The notes under the pieces: generated by a model
Seen by the model: only the letters and a program-made list of their open reading frames with translations
Databases searched by the model: none
Told to the model about the DNA's origin: nothing
Part shown: positions 1-9,545 of the stretch, piece by piece
Layout: every line of letters begins with the position of its first letter
How positions within the stretch are numbered: the stretch's first letter is position 1
Assembly: GCA_001801685.1 (NCBI GenBank)
Contig: MGYJ01000090.1
Location: 79,253-143,252, forward strand
Direction of reading: 5' to 3'
Origin: Gammaproteobacteria bacterium RIFCSPHIGHO2_12_FULL_63_22
Lineage (GTDB): Bacteria; Pseudomonadota; Gammaproteobacteria; Xanthomonadales; Xanthomonadaceae
DNA: 64,000 nt
Made by a program: the position numbers and the translations under genes

Positions 1-1245
<1,245 letters not shown>

Positions 1246-1680
1246 TTAGCGCGACGCAACCGGTTCGACGAATCCAATCCGGGTCAGCTTGGCGTTGTTT
1301 GCGCGCGCCAGCACCTGCGCCAGCAACTGGTATTCCGAACCGCGATCGGCATCGATTTTCAGCAGCGGCTGGCGATTGGGATCGATGACGCCGTTGGCGG
1401 TGAGGCCGCGCGCGGCTTCGATTCGGAATCGGGACTCGAGCTCTTCGACCGTGACCGGCGTGCCGTTCCAGCTGAGTGCTCCGGAGGCATCGATGTGCAG
1501 GCGGATAGGTTCGAGGGCGAGGGCTTTGCTATCGCCGCCCTGGGGCAGATTCATTGGAATCGGATGGGAGATTGCAGGCACGGTGACCATGAAGATCACG
1601 AGGAGCACCAGCATCACGTCCACGAGGGGAGTGATATTCATGTCGCGCATCGAGCTGCCGGAACTGGACAGGAAAGCCAT
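1246..1680 (-). CDS. exbD: ExbD/TolR-family proton-channel subunit (orphan)
   Basis: This 144-residue protein has the ExbD/TolR plan: a short cytoplasmic N-terminus with DMNITPLVDVMLVLLVIFM, one transmembrane helix (about residues 17-38) carrying the conserved aspartate of the proton path (D21), and a periplasmic domain. Family members work with ExbB (or TolQ) to power TonB or Tol. No exbB or tonB gene is adjacent: the gene stands alone between the LysR gene and tRNA-Ser. It may be a second exbD copy whose partners are elsewhere, as in xanthomonads with tandem exbD genes. The motif assigns the family firmly, but ExbD and TolR cannot be separated from sequence alone. Confidence 0.88.
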   Translation of the reverse strand: MAFLSSSGSSMRDMNITPLVDVMLVLLVIFMVTVPAISHPIPMNLPQGGDSKALALEPIRLHIDASGALSWNGTPVTVEELESRFRIEAARGLTANGVIDPNRQPLLKIDADRGSEYQLLAQVLARANNAKLTRIGFVEPVASR

Positions 1681-1763
1681 GTCGTTCTCCTTAGCTGGCG
1701 TGGGCGCCCGGGCTGGGGACCCGAGGTCAGACTAGCATTGGCAGTGGGGACGGGTGCAAGTAG

Positions 1764-1853
1764 TGGCGGAGAGAGTGGGATTCGAACCCACGGTAGGCTC
1801 ACACCTACGGCAGTTTTCAAGACTGCTGCCTTAAACCACTCGGCCATCTCTCC
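1764..1853 (-). tRNA. tRNA-Ser (anticodon UGA)
   Basis: A 90-nt class II tRNA with an encoded CCA. The acceptor stem GGAGAGA pairs with TCTCTCC, then comes discriminator G and CCA (1764-1766). The anticodon stem GCAGT/ACTGC encloses loop CTTGAAA, giving anticodon TGA at 1817-1819. A long variable arm (GTAGGTGTGAGCCTAC) confirms serine identity, and the T arm is GTGGG-TTCGAAT-CCCAC. A TAAAAT hexamer at 1892-1897, 38 nt upstream on the same strand, is a possible -10 box. Confidence 0.97.
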
Positions 1854-2011
1854 GATTTCTTCGCCCTTCTGGCTCGGCGCCCCGCATGGTGATTTTAGCC
1901 TGCGGCCGCCCGGGGTAGGGAATTTCGTACAACACAATGGGGAAACACCTTCTGGCGGCAAATGTCCGGCGGGCCGTAGCTTGGGATCAGGTTGAACCAG
2001 GGGGTAGGGAA

Positions 2012-2650
2012 ATGATTCGCGTCTTTTTGCTCGACGACCACGGACTGATGCGCACGGGGTACCGGATGATCCTCGCTGGCCAGGACGACATCGAGGTAGT
2101 GGGAGAGGCAGGTTGCGGCGAGGATGCGATGCCGATGATCAGGCGCCTCAAGCCCGATGTGGTCGTCTGCGACCTGCATCTGCCCGGCGTCAGCGGGCTC
2201 GATGTCACCGAGCGGCTGGTGAAGGGGCAGGTTGGCCCACGGGTGGTGATCGTGTCGGTGCAGGTGGACGGTCCGATGCCCCAGCGATTGCTGGACGCTG
2301 GCGCCCATGCCTACCTGGGCAAGGCCTGCGACTCGGCCGAGCTCATCCGCGCCATTCGTGAGGCCGCCCGTGGCCGTCGTTACCTGGGCATCGAGATCGC
2401 GCAGCAGATGGCCCTGGGCGGCAACCAGCGATCTCCCTTCGACCTGCTGTCGCGGCGCGAGATGGAGATTTCCCTGATGTTCTGCCAGGGCATGCGCGCC
2501 GAGGACATCGCTCGCCGCCTCAGCCTGAGCGGCAAGACCGTCGCCACGCACAAATACCGACTGTTCGACAAGCTCGGCATCAAGGACATCATCGCGCTCG
2601 CGCGGATGGCCGCGCAGCACGGTTTGACCCAGCCGGCCGTGATGGCCTGA
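2012..2650 (+). CDS. uvrY: GacA/UvrY-type response regulator (NarL/FixJ family)
   Basis: This 212-residue two-component regulator has an N-terminal receiver (residues 1-120; acidic pair DD at 8-9, phospho-acceptor Asp in VVVCDLHLPG near 54, Lys in YLGKA near 104) and a C-terminal LuxR-type HTH (about 145-205, LSRREMEISLMFCQGM...GKTVATHKYRLFDKLG). The linker SPFDLLSRREMEI closely matches GacA/UvrY, the regulator that switches on CsrB-type small RNAs in response to the sensor GacS/BarA. The start at 2012 has a purine-rich GGTAGGGA upstream and begins at the conserved MIRVFLLDDH; the longer frame from 1937 lacks family similarity. No histidine kinase is adjacent, as is usual for GacA. A strong terminator follows. 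Confidence 0.87.
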   Translation: MIRVFLLDDHGLMRTGYRMILAGQDDIEVVGEAGCGEDAMPMIRRLKPDVVVCDLHLPGVSGLDVTERLVKGQVGPRVVIVSVQVDGPMPQRLLDAGAHAYLGKACDSAELIRAIREAARGRRYLGIEIAQQMALGGNQRSPFDLLSRREMEISLMFCQGMRAEDIARRLSLSGKTVATHKYRLFDKLGIKDIIALARMAAQHGLTQPAVMA

Positions 2651-2656
2651 GCAAAG

Positions 2657-2682
2657 AAAAAGGCACCCGAAGGTGCCTTTTT
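2657..2682. terminator. Bidirectional intrinsic terminator between uvrY and rne
   Basis: An 11-bp perfect stem (AAAAAGGCACC with GGTGCCTTTTT) closes a CGAA tetraloop, with A and T runs on either side. It therefore works in both directions and serves the convergent response-regulator and rne genes, which are only 54 nt apart. Confidence 0.9.
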
Positions 2683-2704
2683 CATTTCAGCCGATAGCGA
2701 TCGC

Positions 2705-5700
2705 CTAGGCCGTGGGCGTGTTGCGGATGCTGGTGTCGGCATCTGCCACGGACTCGTCGTTTTTCAATTCTTCTTCCACGACTTCGCCGGGCTCGGCAAT
2801 CTGCGCCACTGGCTCGAGTTCCGGCAGCCATGCCACGTTCGATTCAGGCTCGACGGACATCAACGGGACTGCTTCGCGAACGGCGACGGCACTGGCCGCC
2901 GGCAAGGGCTCGATTGTCATCGAAACCACCGGCTGCACGGGAGCGGGCTCGGCGGGCAGGGCGTAAACCTCGCTCACTGATGGCGTGCTCAAGGGTGCAA
3001 CGCTTGCGATCGGTGCCGCAACCACGGGTTCCGGCGCCTGCATCGCAACGATCTGGGCCGGTGCGGTGACAACCTGGGCCGGCTCGGCCGGAGCCGGCTC
3101 GACCGGATCCGAGTAAGACTGCGCCGGGGCAACAGCCGGCTGCGCCGGAGCCACGAAGCTTGAAACCGGCGCAGCAGCGACTTCTTCGGTCATCGGCAGG
3201 TCGTCGAAGTCAGACTCGGCGGACGTAACGGTGAACGTCGATGCCAGCACCGGCGCATTCGAGGCAACGGGACTGGTGCTCGTCGTCTCGAACGACTCCT
3301 GGCCCTCGCCTTCTTCTTCGTCGTCGAAATCAATTTCCGACTGCGAGCTGCCACCATCTTCGGTGCCAGCGACTTCGCCAGCGACGGTGCCATCCTGGCG
3401 ACGACGGCGACGGCCACCGCGACGACCGCGACGACGACGTCCACCCTCGCCAGCAGCAGCCTCGGTTCCCGCAGGAGTCGTTGGGTTGCCGTCAGCAGAC
3501 GCAACCGCTTCTTCAGCGGTCGCATCGGCAAGAGTCTCGCCGGTTTCGCTCGACACTTCGCCACCGGTCTCTGCAGCCTGCGCGGCCAAACGGGCTTCGC
3601 GGGCGGCCCGGCGTTCGGTCTCGCGCTTGATGTTTTCCTGGCGCTGCAACTCGCGGCGTTCGGTTTCCTTCTTTTGTTGCTCGAGGCGACGTTGCTCGTC
3701 GAGCACCTTCTGCTCTTCGCTGCGTTCCGGACGCGGTTCGCCACGTGGCTCACCACGCGGTTCGCCGCGCGGCTGGCCCTTGGCTACCTGGGCCTCTGCA
3801 GGCTTGGATGGAGCCTGCTGCGGCTTGCCAGGCGCCTGCTGGCGACTGCCGCCACCTGCGGAACGCGAACCCTGCTGCTGTCCACCACGGCCGCCACGAC
3901 GTGCGTCATTGCCGCGCGAGCCACCCCGGTCGCCGCGCTCGCCGCGATCACGGTCGCCGCGATCATTGCGGTCCGGACGATCACTGCGCGGACGGTCTGC
4001 AGGCACGGTTGCCGCGCTTGCGGAGGAGGAGAACATCGACTTGAGCCAGGCGAAGAAACCGCCGGAAGCAGGCGCAGCCGCTACTCGGACAGGCGCATCG
4101 GCGACGGCGACCACTTCTTCGCGGATCTCCCGAGTCGGTGCAGGCTGGGCCGGTGCAACGTGGGTGACGGCTGGAAGGTCAGGCACGTTCATGTGCGCCT
4201 TGGTCAGCGCATGCACTTCGAGCTTGCGCGGCGAGGTGCGGTGATAGCTGGGCTTCGCGACCTCTTCGCCCGTCTCGCCGTCGCGCAAGCGGCTCACGTT
4301 GAAGTGCGGCGTTTCCAGTTGATCGTCGGCAACGACGATGATCGGCGCGTCATGGCGGGTTTCGATCTCTACCAATGCGCGACGCTTTTCATTCAACAGG
4401 TAGTTGGCGATTTCCGGCGGCGCCTGGATCAGCACCTGCGCGGTGTTGTCCTTCATCGCATGCTCTTCCGCCAGGCGGATGATCGACAGCGACAGGGACT
4501 CGACGCTGCGCATGCGGCCATGGCCGTCGCAACGTGGGCAGACGATCTGGCTCGATTCGCCCAGGCTTGGACGCAGGCGCTGGCGCGAAAGCTCCAGCAG
4601 GCCGAAGCGCGAGATCTTGCCGATCTGCACGCGGGCGCGGTCCTGCTTCAATGCATGCTGCAGGCGATCTTCGACGGCACGCTGGTGCTTGCCCGAACCC
4701 ATGTCGATGAAGTCGATGACCACCAGGCCGCCCAGGTCACGCAGGCGCATCTGGCGGGCCACTTCTTCGGCGGCTTCCAGGTTGGTGTTGTATGCGGTTT
4801 CCTCGATGTCGCTACCCTTGGTGGCGCGCGAGGAGTTGACGTCGATGGCGGTCAGCGCTTCGGTCTGGTCGACCACGATCGAGCCGCCGGAAGGGAGGCG
4901 GATCTGGCGTTCATACGCGTTTTCGATCTGTGATTCGATCTGGAAGCGGTTGAACAGCGGGATGTCGTCCTTGTACATCTTCAGCTTGCGCAGGTTCTGC
5001 GGCATCACCGACTGCATGAAGTCGCGCGCCTGCTCGTACATCAGGTCGGTGTCGACCAGGATCTCGCCGACGTCGGCGCGCAGATAATCGCGCAACGCAC
5101 GGATGATCAGGCGCGATTCCTGGTAGATCAGGAAGCTGGCGGGCTTGGACAGCGCAGCGTCGGTGATCGACTTCCAGACGTGCAACAGGTAGTCGAGGTC
5201 CCACTGCAGCTCTTCGGCATCGCGGCCCACGCCGGCGGTGCGGATGATCACGCCCATGTCGTCGGGAATGGACAGCGCGTCCAGGGCTTCCTTCAGGGCG
5301 GCGCGGTCGTCGCCTTCGATCCGGCGCGAGACGCCGCCGGCGGTCGGGCTATTGGGCATCAGCACCATGTAGCGGCCGGCCAGGGAGATGAACGTGGTCA
5401 GGGCAGCGCCCTTGTTGCCGCGTTCTTCCTTGTCGACCTGCACGACCACTTCCTGGCCTTCGCGCAGGATTTCCTTCATGCCGGCCTTGTTCGGGTCGAC
5501 GCCGGGAACGAAGTAGTCGCGGGAGATTTCCTTCAGCGGCAGGAAGCCGTGGCGTTCAGCGCCGTAATCGACGAACGCGGCTTCGAGGGAAGGTTCGAGC
5601 CGGACGATCCGGCCTTTGTAGATGTTGGACTTCTTCTGCTCTTTCGAGGGTTGTTCGATATCGATGTCGTAAAGGGTCTGGCCATCGACGATTGCCACGC

Positions 5701-5743
5701 GCAGCTCTTCTGCCTGCGTGGCGTTGATCAACATACGCTTCAT
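2705..5743 (-). CDS. rne: Ribonuclease E
   Basis: A 1012-residue essential endoribonuclease that cuts single-stranded AU-rich RNA and scaffolds the RNA degradosome at the membrane. The catalytic half (about 1-525) has the S1 domain (about 36-120), the DNase I-like metal site with Asp301 (AIDVNSS) and Asp344 (VIDFIDM), and the zinc link Cys402-Pro-Arg-Cys405 that joins subunits; these are offset by two from E. coli numbering. The C-terminal half is low-complexity: a phenylalanine/tryptophan-containing amphipathic stretch ([11 protein letters not shown], a likely membrane anchor), Arg/Gly-rich RNA-binding tracts, tandem GEPR repeats, an alanine/glutamate coiled-coil-like region, then a proline/alanine/valine-rich tail. 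The ATG at 5743 matches the conserved MKRMLINAT start. Confidence 0.97.
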   Translation of the reverse strand: MKRMLINATQAEELRVAIVDGQTLYDIDIEQPSKEQKKSNIYKGRIVRLEPSLEAAFVDYGAERHGFLPLKEISRDYFVPGVDPNKAGMKEILREGQEVVVQVDKEERGNKGAALTTFISLAGRYMVLMPNSPTAGGVSRRIEGDDRAALKEALDALSIPDDMGVIIRTAGVGRDAEELQWDLDYLLHVWKSITDAALSKPASFLIYQESRLIIRALRDYLRADVGEILVDTDLMYEQARDFMQSVMPQNLRKLKMYKDDIPLFNRFQIESQIENAYERQIRLPSGGSIVVDQTEALTAIDVNSSRATKGSDIEETAYNTNLEAAEEVARQMRLRDLGGLVVIDFIDMGSGKHQRAVEDRLQHALKQDRARVQIGKISRFGLLELSRQRLRPSLGESSQIVCPRCDGHGRMRSVESLSLSIIRLAEEHAMKDNTAQVLIQAPPEIANYLLNEKRRALVEIETRHDAPIIVVADDQLETPHFNVSRLRDGETGEEVAKPSYHRTSPRKLEVHALTKAHMNVPDLPAVTHVAPAQPAPTREIREEVVAVADAPVRVAAAPASGGFFAWLKSMFSSSASAATVPADRPRSDRPDRNDRGDRDRGERGDRGGSRGNDARRGGRGGQQQGSRSAGGGSRQQAPGKPQQAPSKPAEAQVAKGQPRGEPRGEPRGEPRPERSEEQKVLDEQRRLEQQKKETERRELQRQENIKRETERRAAREARLAAQAAETGGEVSSETGETLADATAEEAVASADGNPTTPAGTEAAAGEGGRRRRGRRGGRRRRRQDGTVAGEVAGTEDGGSSQSEIDFDDEEEGEGQESFETTSTSPVASNAPVLASTFTVTSAESDFDDLPMTEEVAAAPVSSFVAPAQPAVAPAQSYSDPVEPAPAEPAQVVTAPAQIVAMQAPEPVVAAPIASVAPLSTPSVSEVYALPAEPAPVQPVVSMTIEPLPAASAVAVREAVPLMSVEPESNVAWLPELEPVAQIAEPGEVVEEELKNDESVADADTSIRNTPTA

Positions 5744-6108
5744 GGTGGATTCCTCACGCGCTCAACCGCGAGGAACGCCGGTGGTCCACGGCCATGTAAA
5801 CAACCTGAAGCGCACGCGCATTCAGGCTTGGCAGGAACTTCCAGCGCTACAAAAACCGGGGTAACCGACCCACGGGAGCGCTTGATTGTTTGTTTCATTA
5901 AAGGGCCCGAAGGACGCCGAGCGTCTTTCGGTATGGCACGTGTTGTAAGCACGAGGCGATATCCGTCTGCCTTCGAGACCGGCTAACATGGTCACCCCCG
6001 TGGGGTGTGGTAGCGGCCTGTCGGGATTCTCCATTCGCAGGTTTTCGGCCGACGAACGAGGGAAATCAGGACGTTATCTCGCAAATCGAGTGTATCAGTG
6101 GAGCGCCC
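5744..6108 (-). promoter_or_regulatory. rne 5' leader / divergent promoter region with a conserved-looking hairpin
   Basis: This 365-bp gap separates divergent rne and rluC. In enterobacteria the rne mRNA has a ~360-nt leader whose hairpins let RNase E control its own message, and the size here is similar. On the rne strand, 5907-5931 forms an 11-bp stem (CCGAAAGACGC/GCGTCCTTCGG with one A-C mismatch) and a TCG loop, about 165 nt before the start codon, followed by an unstructured T/A-rich stretch (5881-5902). The hairpin is seen directly; its role in autoregulation is inferred from the E. coli precedent. No confident -10/-35 pair was identified for either gene. Confidence 0.5.
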
Positions 6109-7074
6109 ATGGCGGCAATCGAAGTCTCAGGGGGCGTGAAACAGGTGCTCGTGCCCGAGGATCGGGACGGTCAACGCCTCGATAATTTCCTGTTGGGGCA
6201 ACTCAAGGGTGCCCCGCGCAGCCTCATTTACAAGCTGGTTCGCAGCGGCCAAGTCCGGATCAATGGCAAGCGGGCCAAGCCGGATTCGCGCGTCTCTGGT
6301 GGCGATGAGATCCGGATCCCGCCGGTCCGCCTCGAAGAGTCGGGTGAACCGCGCACGCCGCCCAAGTCGATGCTCGAGCGGCTCGCCGCAAGCATCATTT
6401 TCGAGGACAAGGCGCTACTCGCCCTGAGCAAGCCCAGCGGAATCGCCGCGCATGGCGGCAGTGGCGTCAGCTTCGGTGTGATCGAGGGGCTGCGCGCACT
6501 GCGCCCGGGCGAACCCCTGGAACTCGTGCATCGGCTCGATCGCGACACTTCCGGCGTACTTGTGATTGCGAAGAAGCGCTCGGCGCTGCTCGAATTGCAG
6601 GCGTTGATGCGTGAAGGCGAAGACGAGGAAGCGCCCAACAAGCGCTACCTCACGCTGCTGGTCGGTCGCATGCCGCAGGGCACGATGACCGTTGAAGCAC
6701 CCTTGCTGCGCTCGGTGATGCAGGGCGGTGAACGCATGGTGCGCGTCGATCCCTCGGGCAAGGCGTCCACCAGCCATTTCAAGCTGATCGAACGACGCGG
6801 CGGCCACAGCTTCTGCGAAGTACACATCGAAACCGGCCGCACCCACCAGATCCGTGTACACGCCGCGCACATCGGCCATCCCGTCGCGGGCGACGAAAAA
6901 TACGGCGACCGCGAAGCCAACAAACGTTTGTCGGAACAAGCCGGTCTCAAGCGGCTCTTCCTGCACGCATCATCCATGGCGTTTGAACTGGGGCAGGGAC
7001 GCGACAAACATCCGTACTTGATCAGCGCACCGCTCGCAGACGATCTGCGCAACGTGCTCGATCGGCTCGCCTAG
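6109..7074 (+). CDS. rluC: 23S rRNA pseudouridine synthase RluC
   Basis: A 321-residue RluA-family pseudouridine synthase. RluC modifies U955, U2504 and U2580 of 23S rRNA (E. coli numbering). An N-terminal S4 RNA-binding domain (about 18-80: RLDNFLLGQL, LVRSGQVRINGKR) precedes the catalytic domain with the signature HRLDRDTSGVLVIAK, where the second Asp is the nucleophile, and the C-terminal GRTHQIRVHAAHIGHPVAGD motif. The ATG at 6109 was chosen because it precedes the S4 domain directly. The position opposite rne is the same as in E. coli and supports RluC over RluD or RluA. Confidence 0.93.
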   Translation: MAAIEVSGGVKQVLVPEDRDGQRLDNFLLGQLKGAPRSLIYKLVRSGQVRINGKRAKPDSRVSGGDEIRIPPVRLEESGEPRTPPKSMLERLAASIIFEDKALLALSKPSGIAAHGGSGVSFGVIEGLRALRPGEPLELVHRLDRDTSGVLVIAKKRSALLELQALMREGEDEEAPNKRYLTLLVGRMPQGTMTVEAPLLRSVMQGGERMVRVDPSGKASTSHFKLIERRGGHSFCEVHIETGRTHQIRVHAAHIGHPVAGDEKYGDREANKRLSEQAGLKRLFLHASSMAFELGQGRDKHPYLISAPLADDLRNVLDRLA

Positions 7075-7110
7075 TCAACGCTAGCTGAGACTCCGGGTAC
7101 CGCGTCGCAC

Positions 7111-7260
7111 TGCTGAACGTCGCCGAGGGTGGGGTCCGCCCTGGTCGCCCCGGCGTAGCCGCTCCATGCGGACTCAGGGTCGACCGGGCGGCCATCCATG
7201 GCCACGGCCGGACAATTGTCCGGCCACCTGTGCGAACCCCACCCTCGTCGCCGTCCAGCA
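7111..7260 (+). repeat. Foldback repeat, copy A (150 bp)
   Basis: The ends are imperfect inverted repeats of about 29 bp: TGCTGAACGTCGCCGAGGGT at the left matches the reverse complement of the right end ending CCGTCCAGCA. Inside are a hairpin around GTAGCCGCTCC/GGTCGACC, a GGCCAT-CC-ATGGCC hairpin, and a perfect 20-bp palindrome at 7206-7225 centred on AATT. Copy A aligns along its whole length with the reverse complement of copy B at roughly nine bases in ten, except for about 18 extra bases around the 20-bp palindrome. It codes for nothing recognisable. It resembles a large REP/BIME-like or miniature non-autonomous element. Confidence 0.85.
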
Positions 7261-7436
7261 GCGCGCGGGACTCAGACACCATCAACGTGGTTGAAAAGCG
7301 GCCAAGCATCTACGTGGGTCTAGCCGTCGCGACGGAGTCACTTGTGCGGAAACTTCGATTCCCGATTCAGGAAATTCGCGCTGCCCTGGCAATTCGCGGC
7401 GCATCGCGTCTCGGCTGTCAGTGCCGAATTCGCGAG

Positions 7437-7573
7437 CGATGCTGAAGGGCGACGAGGGGCGGGTTCGGACAGGAGGTTGGCCATGGATGGCCAACCGGTC
7501 GACTCTGAGTCCGCAGGAGCGGCTACGCCGAGTCGACCAGGGCGAACCCGCCCCTCGGCGACATTCAGCATCG
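7437..7573 (-). repeat. Foldback repeat, copy B (137 bp), inverted relative to copy A
   Basis: The outer arms start CGATGCTGAA (7437-7446) and end TTCAGCATCG (7564-7573), and pair over about 28 bp with few mismatches. Inside are two hairpins: GGTTGGCCAT-GG-ATGGCCAACC (7475-7496, perfect) and GGTCGACTC (7497-7505) with GAGTCGACC (7530-7538), the latter enclosing CCGC-AGGA-GCGG. The element could therefore fold as an outer stem with two inner hairpins. Sequence and internal order match copy A in reverse complement. Confidence 0.85.
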
Positions 7574-7605
7574 AAACGCAGAAATTCTGGAACTGAAAGC
7601 CCGGC

Positions 7606-7947
7606 CTAGAGCTGCAGTTGCTCGGCCTTCGCAGCGCAGATGAAGTCGTTGGCGCTCAATCCGCCCACGTCATGCGTCGAGTAGCGAACCTCGACCCGGT
7701 TGTAGTGCACGCTCAGGTCGGGGTGGTGGTCCTGGCGATGGGCGATGAAGGCGAGGGCGTTCACGAAGGCCATCGTCCGGTAGTAGTCATCGAATTTGAA
7801 GGACTTGCGGATGGCCTGGCCGTTTTCGACCAGCATCCATCCCGGCAGGACATTCAGGAATCCCTGGACCTCTTCATAAGGCAGGCGGTGGTCGGGGCCG
7901 CGGAGCGGGACGCAGTGGCGCGAAGCGAGTTCGGTGAGCTGGGGCAT
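7606..7947 (-). CDS. phhB: 4a-hydroxytetrahydrobiopterin dehydratase (PCD/DCoH family)
   Basis: A 113-residue pterin-4a-carbinolamine dehydratase, which regenerates the pterin cofactor after aromatic amino-acid hydroxylation. The length is typical, and the family motif is intact: FIAHRQDHHPDLSVHYNRVEVRYSTHDVGGLSANDF carries the paired histidines, shown here as HRQDHHPD and YSTHDVGGL. The ATG at 7947 places the protein at the normal family length; the longer in-frame extension is opposite nfuA and is spurious. No phenylalanine hydroxylase gene is adjacent. It is divergent from nfuA with a 48-nt gap. Confidence 0.93.
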   Translation of the reverse strand: MPQLTELASRHCVPLRGPDHRLPYEEVQGFLNVLPGWMLVENGQAIRKSFKFDDYYRTMAFVNALAFIAHRQDHHPDLSVHYNRVEVRYSTHDVGGLSANDFICAAKAEQLQL

Positions 7948-7995
7948 GGCGATCCTCGCTATTTGGCACGGGCCTGGCGCGAGTAGAATACTCCC

Positions 7996-8580
7996 ATGAT
8001 CAATATCTCCGAATCCGCACAAACCTACTTTCGTCATCTTTTGCAGTCGCAGGGCGGCGACGCCGTCGGCATTCGCGTCAGCGCAGTGCATGCGGGCACG
8101 CCGAAGGCCGACGCCCGCCTTGAATTCTGTGAAAGCGGCGACCTGCTGGGCGACGAGTGGTCGCTCGAATGCGAGGGCTTCACCCTGTATGTCGATGCAC
8201 CCAGCGTCCGCTACCTGGATGGGGCGCAGATGGACTATGTGACCCAGGCGACGGGCGGGCAGTTGACGATTCGCGCGCCGCGCATCAAGGGCGATGTCCC
8301 GGGCAGCGACGCTTCCATCGTTGAACGCGTGCAGTACCTCATCGATTCGGAGATCAATCCGATGCTGGCCTCGCACAAGGGGCAGGTCTCGCTGGTCGAA
8401 GTCACTTCCGATGGCGTTGTCCGGCTGCAGTTTGGCGGCGGTTGCCACGGTTGCGGCATGGTGGACGTCACCTTGAAGCACGGCATCGAGAAGACCCTGC
8501 GCGAGCGCATTCCGGAGATTACCGCGGTACGCGACGCGACCGACCACGCCACGGGCGCGGCGCCGTACATACCCCGCTGA
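7996..8580 (+). CDS. nfuA: Fe-S biogenesis protein NfuA
   Basis: A 194-residue iron-sulfur carrier that delivers [4Fe-4S] clusters to apo-proteins, especially under oxidative or iron stress. It has a degenerate A-type domain at the N-terminus (about 1-95, starting [15 protein letters not shown]) and a C-terminal Nfu domain (about 105-180) with the cluster-binding CxxC in [19 protein letters not shown]. Length and domain order match E. coli NfuA (191 residues). It is divergent from phhB; 55 nt later comes the TonB-like gene on the same strand, without an obvious terminator. Confidence 0.96.
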   Translation: MINISESAQTYFRHLLQSQGGDAVGIRVSAVHAGTPKADARLEFCESGDLLGDEWSLECEGFTLYVDAPSVRYLDGAQMDYVTQATGGQLTIRAPRIKGDVPGSDASIVERVQYLIDSEINPMLASHKGQVSLVEVTSDGVVRLQFGGGCHGCGMVDVTLKHGIEKTLRERIPEITAVRDATDHATGAAPYIPR

Positions 8581-8635
8581 ACTTTTTTCGCGGGGCGCGC
8601 ACTAAGGCTGGCATCGGCCAGGGCGCAACAACTCG

Positions 8636-9538
8636 ATGAACCAGACGACCGATGACCTGGCCGACATCGGCCCGGATCCGGATTGGCGACCGAAATCGCT
8701 GCGAACACCGGCGCCGCCATGGCTGCCGCGGCCCGTGCGGGCTTCCATCCTTGCAGCGGTGCTGGTCGTGCATGGGCTGGTGCTGGCGTGGTGGCTTCCG
8801 CGCCTGGCAACGCCCCGCCATCCGATCGAAGACCAGACTGCGATCCGCGTGGAGTTCATCCGTGATCCGCCGCCGGTCGTGATACCCGTCGAAGCAGAAG
8901 TTCGCACGACCGAAAAGGTCGAGCTTCCAAAATCCGCAAGGCCCGTTCGCAAGCGCCCGCGCATCCAGTCGGACATGCCCTTGCAGGCCTTGCCATCGCC
9001 GCCGACGGAAGACTCTAAGCTCGAACTCTATGGCGCGGACGGCCGGCTGAAGGTACCCGACGACATGCTCGAACAGATCGACCGCAAGTACGGTGACAAG
9101 CGCGTTTTCAGCTACCAGGTTCCGCGACTGGACGATGCGAAGAAGGCGTTCTACCGCAATCCCGCCATCACTTACGAGAAAACGCGATTCGACGAATACT
9201 GGAAACCGGACCAGGACTTGTTGACGGGCTTGCTGAGCGAAATGGTCGAGAAGACCACCAAGCAGATCAAGATCCCGGTGCCGGGGCGACCGGATTCAAA
9301 GATGGTGTGCACGATTTCGCTGCTGGCCCTGGGTGGCGGCTGCGGCGTGCTGACGAACGGGTCGGATTACGTGGGCCCGCTGGACGACCCGGACACGCTC
9401 AGTCCGGAAGAGGACAGGCAGTGCAAGGCGTGGTGGGACCAGATCGTGGGCGCCCGCACGCAGGATGCCTGGCGCAAAACACGGAAGTTGTACGAGGAGC
9501 TGTGCCGGAAACCGCTCGAGCGGGTTCCGGCCGGCTGA
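8636..9538 (+). CDS. TonB-like single-pass membrane protein of unknown function
   Basis: A 300-residue protein I cannot assign. About 35 cytoplasmic residues are followed by one hydrophobic helix (about residues 37-56, SILAAVLVVHGLVLAWWLP), then IRVEFIRDPPPVV and a proline/arginine-rich linker ending near residue 125; this N-terminal plan resembles TonB. The rest (about 130-300) is polar and has four cysteines (CTISLLALGGGCGV, RQCKAWW, YEELCRK) that could form disulfides in the periplasm. No TonB C-terminal fold motif is visible. Its neighbours (nfuA, cytochromes c) give no firm functional clue. It looks like a lineage-specific family of the Xanthomonadales. Confidence 0.6.
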   Translation: MNQTTDDLADIGPDPDWRPKSLRTPAPPWLPRPVRASILAAVLVVHGLVLAWWLPRLATPRHPIEDQTAIRVEFIRDPPPVVIPVEAEVRTTEKVELPKSARPVRKRPRIQSDMPLQALPSPPTEDSKLELYGADGRLKVPDDMLEQIDRKYGDKRVFSYQVPRLDDAKKAFYRNPAITYEKTRFDEYWKPDQDLLTGLLSEMVEKTTKQIKIPVPGRPDSKMVCTISLLALGGGCGVLTNGSDYVGPLDDPDTLSPEEDRQCKAWWDQIVGARTQDAWRKTRKLYEELCRKPLERVPAG

Positions 9539-9545
9539 CCGGCGA

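Larger units (their letters stand above)
7075..7605. other. 531-bp gene-free gap holding two inverted foldback repeats
   Basis: No credible gene lies between rluC and phhB. The gap holds two copies of a palindromic element (7111-7260 and 7437-7573, annotated separately) facing opposite ways, around a ~176-bp core (7261-7436) in which I recognise no gene or clear promoter; that core contains AATTCGCG three times. The short open frames across the repeats read in several frames on both strands and look like palindrome artefacts. Confidence 0.8.

Noticed and set aside
5740..6034. Short open frames in the rne leader
   Set aside because: They overlap a likely structured leader and show no family features; a leader peptide cannot be excluded but nothing supports it.
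7206..7225. Reading the perfect 20-bp palindrome as a stand-alone operator or terminator
   Set aside because: It is part of the larger foldback repeat, has no T run, and no gene starts close by.
7022..7609. Several 60-95-codon open frames across the foldback repeats
   Set aside because: They arise in several frames on both strands from the palindromes, start at arbitrary codons and resemble one another only because the repeats are inverted copies.
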